Assembly: GCA_964385045.1 (NCBI GenBank)
Contig: CAYLNM010000020.1
Span: forward strand, 1 to 44,843
Length of the DNA stretch: 44,843 bases
Direction of reading: 5' to 3'
DNA from: CAYLNM01 sp964385045
GTDB lineage: Bacteria; Planctomycetota; Phycisphaerae; Phycisphaerales; SM1A02
In this document: piece by piece, positions 40,150 to 44,843 of the stretch
How the letters are laid out: each line of letters starts with the position of its first letter
How positions within the stretch are numbered: the first letter of the stretch is position 1
Notes under the pieces: generated by a model
Seen by the model: only the letters and a program-made list of their open reading frames with translations
The model's database searches: none
What the model was told of the DNA's origin: nothing
Translations under genes and position numbers: made by a program

Positions 40150-42237
40150 ATGCACGAGAACGATCGCGCCGCGGAACGACGCCGTTCCGGCCGTGCCGCG
40201 CTGGCCGTGTTCGCGTGCGGCCTCCTCGGCATCGGCGGCCTCGCCGCCGGCGCCGAGGACGCCGTGACGCTGGACCTCACGCTCGCCCGCTCGGGCGACG
40301 CCCCGTTCCGCGTCGACCTCCGCAAGCCGCTCGGCGGCGAGTCGGCGGTCGTCGACGCGCGGTCGGTCGACCGCTCGAGCCGCATCCGCACCGAGCGCAC
40401 GGGCCGCGGCTTCCGCGTGCGCGTGAGCCCGTCGCCCGCCGACGGCGCCGCCGCCGCCGGCGACCTGGTTCGCCTGACCGTGGCCGAGGTCCCGGGCGGC
40501 ATCGAGGCCGCCAGCGCCCGCGTGCTCGCGGCCGACGGCACCGAGGTCGGTCACGTCGAGGTCTACGGCGAGTCGCTCTACGCCACGTGGTACGCCGGCG
40601 AGGCCGCCCGCCGCGGCGGCGAGGTGGTGGTCGAGGTCGCGACGCTCGACCTCCCGGTGCTGCCCCAGCGGCGGATGGGCGAGCCCGTCCGAGGTCTCAC
40701 CGCCGACGAGCTCATGCGGTGGACCGACGGCCGCGTCGACTACGACACGCAGATCACCGCGGAGATGGGTCTCGGGCCGGTCTTCAACAAGGAGAACTGC
40801 GCCAACTGCCACAACGCCCCCCTCGGCGGGACCGGGACCCAGAAGGTCACGCGGTTCGGCCTGCAGGGCAAGGACGGCTTCGATCCGCTCGAGGAGTTCG
40901 GCGGTCCGCTGCTCCAGGCGGGCGCGATCGACGTCGCGTGCATCGAGACCATCCCGGACTTCGCCAACGTGCAGAGCCAGCGGGTGACCAACGGCATGAT
41001 GGGCTACGGCCTCGTGGAGGCGATCCTCGACGAGGACCTGCTCGCCGGCGAGTCGTCGGGCGGCGCCGTCACGGGCCGCGCCAACATGGTCGAGCCGCTC
41101 GAGGAGCCGGGCTCGCTCCGCGTCGGCCGCTTCGGATGGAAGGGCTCGATCGCCACGATCCTGACCTTCTCCGCCGACGCCTCGATGATGGAGATGGGCC
41201 TGACGAACCGACTCATCCCGTTCGAGAACGACCCCAACGGCCCCATGGTCGAGCCCCCGATCGAGGACTGCGACGACGTCCCGGATCCGGAGGACTTCCC
41301 CGACGAGAACGGCCGGGAGTTCATCGACCGCGTGACGGACTTCCAGCGGTTCCTCGCCCAGCCGCCGCAGACGCCGCGGTCGGGCATGGCCGGCGAGGCG
41401 ATCTTCAACACGATCGGCTGCGTGGAGTGCCACGCCCGCGACTTCGTGACGCCGGACGATCCGAACCTCGAGGGCGCCCTCCGCGGCGTCGAGCTGCGGC
41501 CGTACTCGAACTTCCTGCTCCACGACATGGGCCTCGCGGCGGACTTCATCCCCGAGAAGGAGGCCACCGCCCAGGAGATGCGGACGCCGCCGCTGTGGGG
41601 GCTGCGCCGCCGCCCGGTGCTCTGGCACGACGGCCGCTTCAACGCCGGCACGTTCGAGAGCCGCGTCACCGACGCGATCCTCGAGCACGGCGCGCTGCTG
41701 AGCGAGGGTGCCGAGTCGGCGTCCGCGTTCGACGCCCTCTCGCAGGACGACAAGGACGCCCTCATCGCGTTCCTCGGCTCGCTCGGGCGGCCCGAGTACG
41801 ACGTGAACGGCGACGACCTCGTCACCCTCCCCGACTTCGTGGCGTTCGCCGACTGCTACGGCTCCACCGGCATCTCGCCCGACGATCCGTGCGCCATCCA
41901 CGACCTCGACCAGGACGGCGACGTGGACGACGTCGACCTCGACGGCCTGCTCATGGTGTGGGACGGCCCGTTCGAGGACTGCAACGGCAACGGCATCAAC
42001 GACATCGCCGACATCATCTCGGGCGTCCTGCCCGACGCCGACGGCGACGGCATCGTGGACGAGTGCACCGTCGCCTGCCCGGGCGACGTGGACGCCAGCG
42101 GGGCGGTGGACTTCGACGACCTGCTCGCGGCCCTCTCGGCCTTCGGCTCCAGCGACGGCGGCGACGCCGACGGCGACGGCGACACCGACTTCGACGACCT
42201 GCTGGCGATCATCGCCGGCTTCGGGCCCTGCCCGTGA
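40150..42237 (+). CDS. Dihaem DUF1111 (DHOR-type) oxidoreductase with GC-type dockerin tail
   Basis: The 695-residue secreted protein has a signal segment (RAALAVFACGLLGIGGLAAG), a beta-rich N-terminal domain to about residue 180, and then the dihaem oxidoreductase domain. Haem c sites are CANCH (C217, C220, H221) and CVECH (C424, C427, H428). Further family motifs are WKGSIATILTF and TPPLWGLRRRPVLWHDGRFN. Family members are putative peroxidases/thiol oxidoreductases. After about residue 550 come dockerin-like Ca-binding repeats (YDVNGDDLVTLPDFVAF, DLDQDGDVDDVDLDGLLMV), ending in a two-repeat tail that starts CPGDVDASGAVDFDDLL and finishes with FGPCP. The ATG at 40150 is chosen from the signal peptide. 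Fusion of a redox domain to this tail suggests cell-surface display. Confidence 0.9.
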   Translation: MHENDRAAERRRSGRAALAVFACGLLGIGGLAAGAEDAVTLDLTLARSGDAPFRVDLRKPLGGESAVVDARSVDRSSRIRTERTGRGFRVRVSPSPADGAAAAGDLVRLTVAEVPGGIEAASARVLAADGTEVGHVEVYGESLYATWYAGEAARRGGEVVVEVATLDLPVLPQRRMGEPVRGLTADELMRWTDGRVDYDTQITAEMGLGPVFNKENCANCHNAPLGGTGTQKVTRFGLQGKDGFDPLEEFGGPLLQAGAIDVACIETIPDFANVQSQRVTNGMMGYGLVEAILDEDLLAGESSGGAVTGRANMVEPLEEPGSLRVGRFGWKGSIATILTFSADASMMEMGLTNRLIPFENDPNGPMVEPPIEDCDDVPDPEDFPDENGREFIDRVTDFQRFLAQPPQTPRSGMAGEAIFNTIGCVECHARDFVTPDDPNLEGALRGVELRPYSNFLLHDMGLAADFIPEKEATAQEMRTPPLWGLRRRPVLWHDGRFNAGTFESRVTDAILEHGALLSEGAESASAFDALSQDDKDALIAFLGSLGRPEYDVNGDDLVTLPDFVAFADCYGSTGISPDDPCAIHDLDQDGDVDDVDLDGLLMVWDGPFEDCNGNGINDIADIISGVLPDADGDGIVDECTVACPGDVDASGAVDFDDLLAALSAFGSSDGGDADGDGDTDFDDLLAIIAGFGPCP

Positions 42238-42289
42238 CTCCCGACCCCGGGGCGGCGCCCGCCGCCGCCCCCCCTCGTGATCCCCTCCC

Positions 42290-42309
42290 GGGGCGTGGTC
42301 CCACGCCCC
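42290..42309 (+). terminator. Hairpin between the two dockerin-tailed genes
   Basis: GGGGCGTG and CACGCCCC form a perfect eight-base stem with a GTCC loop (42290-42309), 26 bases before the next start codon. It may end the DUF1111 transcript or be a 5'-leader structure of the following gene. Confidence 0.5.
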
Positions 42310-42335
42310 TCGAACTCCCCCGGAGACGCGCGACC

Positions 42336-44750
42336 ATGTCACATCGGCTCACCGCGACGGTGACCCTCGCGGCCCTCTGCGCCGCCCCCGCTGCCCTCGG
42401 GCAGTGGGTGACCTTCGAGGACGTCACCGCCGAGCGGATCCCCACCGCCGGCGGCCTGAACGACCCCTCGCTCACCGTGAACGACGACGAGGAGAAGGAC
42501 TACGCCTGGGGCGACGTCGACAACGACGGCGACATCGACCTGATCGTGGTCCGCAAGCAGCCCTTCACCAGCACCGGCAAGCGGGTCAACCTGCTGCTGA
42601 TGAACGAGGGCGTGGCCGAGGGCCACTCGATCGACGGCGTGTTCGTCGATCGCACCCTCGAGTACGCGACCGCCTCGGACGTGGCCGGCGACGACGGGTT
42701 CCTGACCGCCACCAACGACCGCGACGTGGTCCTGGTGGACCTGGACCTCGACGGGTGGCTCGACATGGTCACCGCCCCGACGCTGACCGACAACCAGTCC
42801 AAGGCCCTCTCGCACCCGCGGATCTACATGAACCTCGGCGAGGAGGACGGCGTCTGGCAGGGCTTCCGCTACGAGGACGCCCGCATCCCGCAGATGCACC
42901 CGACCGCGGGCCCGCGCTTCTGCTCGGTCGCGGCGGGCGACGTCACCGGCGACGGGTATCCCGACCTGTACTTCGGCGACTACGACTCGGGCGGCGGGCA
43001 GATCTTCGACTACAACAACAAGCTGCTCATCAACGACGGCAGCGGCTTCTTCGTGGACGAGTCGAACCTGCGTCTCACCTCGGAGATGCGGCTGTCGGCC
43101 TTCGGCGCGGCCAGCGTCATCGCCGACATGAACAACGACGGCGCCCTGGACGTGGTCAAGCAGACGTCGCTCAACGCGCCGCAGCACGTCGCGGTCACCT
43201 GGAACTCGTCCCAGAACCCGGGCGAGTTCGTCGACTACCAGATCATCAATCAGGACGCCCCGTACTTCGTGTCGGTCGGCGACCTGAACAACGACGGACG
43301 CCTCGACGTCGTCGTGGTGGACGACGGCACCGACACCTACCACCTGAACACCGGCCCGTCGCAGGGCAACCTCGCCGGGTTCCAGCAGCTGTCGTTCCCC
43401 TCCGGCCCCTCGGCCGGCTTCGGCGGCAACTCGCTGATCGCCGACCTGAACAACGACGGGTTCCAGGACGTCATCATCACCGACGTGGACGTGGACATCC
43501 CGGGCTGCCAGCGGGTCACCGCGATCTACCGCAACGACGGAAACGTCCCGAACGTCGGCTTCGACGTGCCGCCGAGCGGCCTCTCGACGTCGGAGCTGCA
43601 GGGCGTCCACGACATCGCGCTGATCGACTTCGACCAGGACGGCTGGCTCGACATGATCCTGGGCACCTGTGACGGCACCCGCGTCTACCGCAACGTGCCG
43701 CCGCAGGGCGTCGACTTCGAGTACCCCGAGGGTCGCCCCGACCTGCTCGTGCCGAACGAGCCCACCGAGATCGTGGTCACCGCCGACGCGTTCGGCGGCG
43801 AGCTCGAGGAGGGCTCGCTCGTCCTCCGCTCCTCGATCGGCGGCCCCTTCGCCTCGACGCCGTTCGTCGCCCAGGGCGACGGCACCTTCGTCGCCGAGCT
43901 CCCCGGCGTGCCCTGCCTGCTCGCCTCGAGCTGGTACGTGGAGGCGTCGGTGAACGGTGCCCAGTTCACCAGCCCGCCCGCCGGACCGGCCGAGCCCTGG
44001 ACCGCGGTCGCCGCCACCGGCACCGAGGTGGTCCTGAGCGACTCGATCGAGGGTGACGTCTCGGCCTGGACCGTGAGCCAGTCGGGTCCGCCGATGTCGG
44101 GCCTCTGGGAGGCGGCCACGCCCAACGGCACCGTCTACCAGGGCGGCATCGCGGCTCCCTTCGAGGATGCCACGCCGGGCGACGGCTCGGTCGCCTTCGT
44201 GACCGGCAACGGCCCCCCCGGCGGCGGAGCGACGAGCTTCGACGTGGACCTCGGCCCGACCTTCCTCGAGACCCCGGTCTTCGACGGTCGCGGCCAGACC
44301 ATCGTGCGGTTCAACCGCTGGTTCTACTGCAACAACTCCAACGACATCCTGGAGGTGCAGATCTCGTCGAACGGCGGCACGAGCTACACCACCGTCGAGT
44401 CGCTCTCGACGGGCGAGACCACGGGCGAGTGGGAGGAGGTCACGTTCCGCGTGGCCGACGTGGCGCTGCCCTCCGCGACCATGCGGATGCGGTTCGTGGT
44501 CCAGGACCAGCCCAACGACTCGGTCACCGAGGCGGGCATCGACGACTTCTCGGTCGAGACGCTCGTGTGCACCGCGGCGTGCCCGACCGACGTCGACGGC
44601 TCCGGCGCGACCGACTTCGGCGACCTGGTCGCCGTGCTGTCGGCCTTCGGCGGCGCGTGCACCGGCTGCCCGGAGGACGTGGACGGCGACGGCGAGGTGG
44701 CCTTCGGCGACCTGCTCGACGTCCTCGCGGCCTTCGGTCCGTGCCCGTGA
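42336..44750 (+). CDS. Secreted VCBS/FG-GAP propeller protein with GC-type dockerin tail
   Basis: The 804-residue protein has a signal peptide (TATVTLAALCAAPAALG) and a seven-bladed FG-GAP/VCBS propeller over about residues 30-460 (DVDNDGDIDLIVV, DLDLDGWLDMVT, DVTGDGYPDLYFGDYD, DMNNDGALDVV, DLNNDGRLDVVVV, DLNNDGFQDVIITDVD, DFDQDGWLDMILG). A linker follows, then a jelly-roll-like domain near 640-750 (SSNGGTSYTTVESLSTGETT, VVQDQPNDSVTEAGIDDFSV). The tail has two dockerin-like repeats, one starting CPTDVDGSGATDFGDLV, the other ending LLDVLAAFGPCP. No enzyme motif is seen; binding or adhesion is likely. Starts 98 bases after the DUF1111 gene, in the same direction, and is followed by a strong terminator. 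Confidence 0.9.
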   Translation: MSHRLTATVTLAALCAAPAALGQWVTFEDVTAERIPTAGGLNDPSLTVNDDEEKDYAWGDVDNDGDIDLIVVRKQPFTSTGKRVNLLLMNEGVAEGHSIDGVFVDRTLEYATASDVAGDDGFLTATNDRDVVLVDLDLDGWLDMVTAPTLTDNQSKALSHPRIYMNLGEEDGVWQGFRYEDARIPQMHPTAGPRFCSVAAGDVTGDGYPDLYFGDYDSGGGQIFDYNNKLLINDGSGFFVDESNLRLTSEMRLSAFGAASVIADMNNDGALDVVKQTSLNAPQHVAVTWNSSQNPGEFVDYQIINQDAPYFVSVGDLNNDGRLDVVVVDDGTDTYHLNTGPSQGNLAGFQQLSFPSGPSAGFGGNSLIADLNNDGFQDVIITDVDVDIPGCQRVTAIYRNDGNVPNVGFDVPPSGLSTSELQGVHDIALIDFDQDGWLDMILGTCDGTRVYRNVPPQGVDFEYPEGRPDLLVPNEPTEIVVTADAFGGELEEGSLVLRSSIGGPFASTPFVAQGDGTFVAELPGVPCLLASSWYVEASVNGAQFTSPPAGPAEPWTAVAATGTEVVLSDSIEGDVSAWTVSQSGPPMSGLWEAATPNGTVYQGGIAAPFEDATPGDGSVAFVTGNGPPGGGATSFDVDLGPTFLETPVFDGRGQTIVRFNRWFYCNNSNDILEVQISSNGGTSYTTVESLSTGETTGEWEEVTFRVADVALPSATMRMRFVVQDQPNDSVTEAGIDDFSVETLVCTAACPTDVDGSGATDFGDLVAVLSAFGGACTGCPEDVDGDGEVAFGDLLDVLAAFGPCP

Positions 44751-44797
44751 CCTGAGACCGCACGCCGGCCGCCCGTCGGCCGGACGCGACGATCACG

Positions 44798-44829
44798 ACG
44801 CGGGCCCCGTCCTCGGACGGGGCCCGCGT
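44798..44829 (+). terminator. Fourteen-base perfect hairpin terminator
   Basis: ACGCGGGCCCCGTC (44798-44811) and GACGGGGCCCGCGT (44816-44829) pair perfectly around a CTCG tetraloop, about 50 bases after the last gene. The T-run is short (TTCGT), but the stem is the strongest in the window. Confidence 0.8.
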
Positions 44830-44843
44830 TCGTGCGCGGGGGC

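Noticed and set aside
39874..42342. Minus-strand open frame opposite the DUF1111 gene, contiguous with the TPR lipoprotein frame
   Set aside because: Only the part below 39873 has lipoprotein and TPR features; the rest is antisense of a clear haem protein.
1..44843. Insertion sequences, integrases or prophage genes
   Set aside because: No transposase, integrase, phage structural gene or terminal inverted repeat pair with target duplication could be recognised on either strand.

Overview
The window is very GC-rich DNA whose proteins point to a marine-type planctomycete of the Phycisphaerae. The strongest marker is a C-terminal tail made of two EF-hand-like dockerin repeats ending in FGPCP, present on three secreted proteins (9720-11486, 40150-42237, 42336-44750). 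It looks like a draft or metagenome scaffold: a 100-N gap sits at 3406-3505, and the first ~120 bases read as a TonB-receptor plug fused in frame to an unrelated protein. Because of the extreme GC bias, long open frames on the wrong strand are common and were ignored.

Layout. 1-3328: a 5'-truncated secreted protein of unknown function, dihydropteroate synthase (folP) and thioredoxin (trxA). 3374-3563: a 19-bp hairpin tandem repeat broken by the assembly gap. 3671-6049: an exported S9 prolyl-oligopeptidase-type peptidase. 6636-8048: a XylR-like regulator (sugar-binding domain plus AraC helix-turn-helix). 8213-8285: tRNA-Ala(GGC). 8516-9343: a TruC-like pseudouridine synthase.

9720-21939 is the centrepiece: a secreted dockerin-tailed parallel beta-helix protein, then a tightly packed run of TPR-type lipoprotein, Oar-like TonB-dependent receptor, DUF3450 protein, TtpC-like long ExbB, ExbB2, ExbD2, TonB2 and a TPR protein. 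This is the gene order of the Vibrio/Shewanella TonB2 system with its own receptor and a possible substrate placed next to it.

22216-28392 is a molybdenum-hydroxylase operon of the periplasmic PaoABC type: a Tat-exported 2Fe-2S subunit, the molybdopterin subunit and an FAD subunit with a four-cysteine insert, followed by a 79-aa cysteine-rich protein of unknown function, a MocA-like cytidylyltransferase and XdhC. Most of these genes overlap or abut. An ArsR-type regulator follows (28674-29054).

29343-39873 is mostly on the minus strand: a Tat-exported Gfo/Idh/MocA oxidoreductase, an ECF sigma/anti-sigma pair, a YcaQ/AlkX-like DNA glycosylase whose 3' end is disturbed by a 13-bp tandem repeat, an MsbA-like ABC exporter, and a TPR lipoprotein coupled to an FG-GAP/ASPIC-UnbV lipoprotein. 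40150-44750 returns to the plus strand with a dihaem DUF1111 oxidoreductase and a VCBS/FG-GAP protein, both dockerin-tailed, ending at a near-perfect terminator hairpin.
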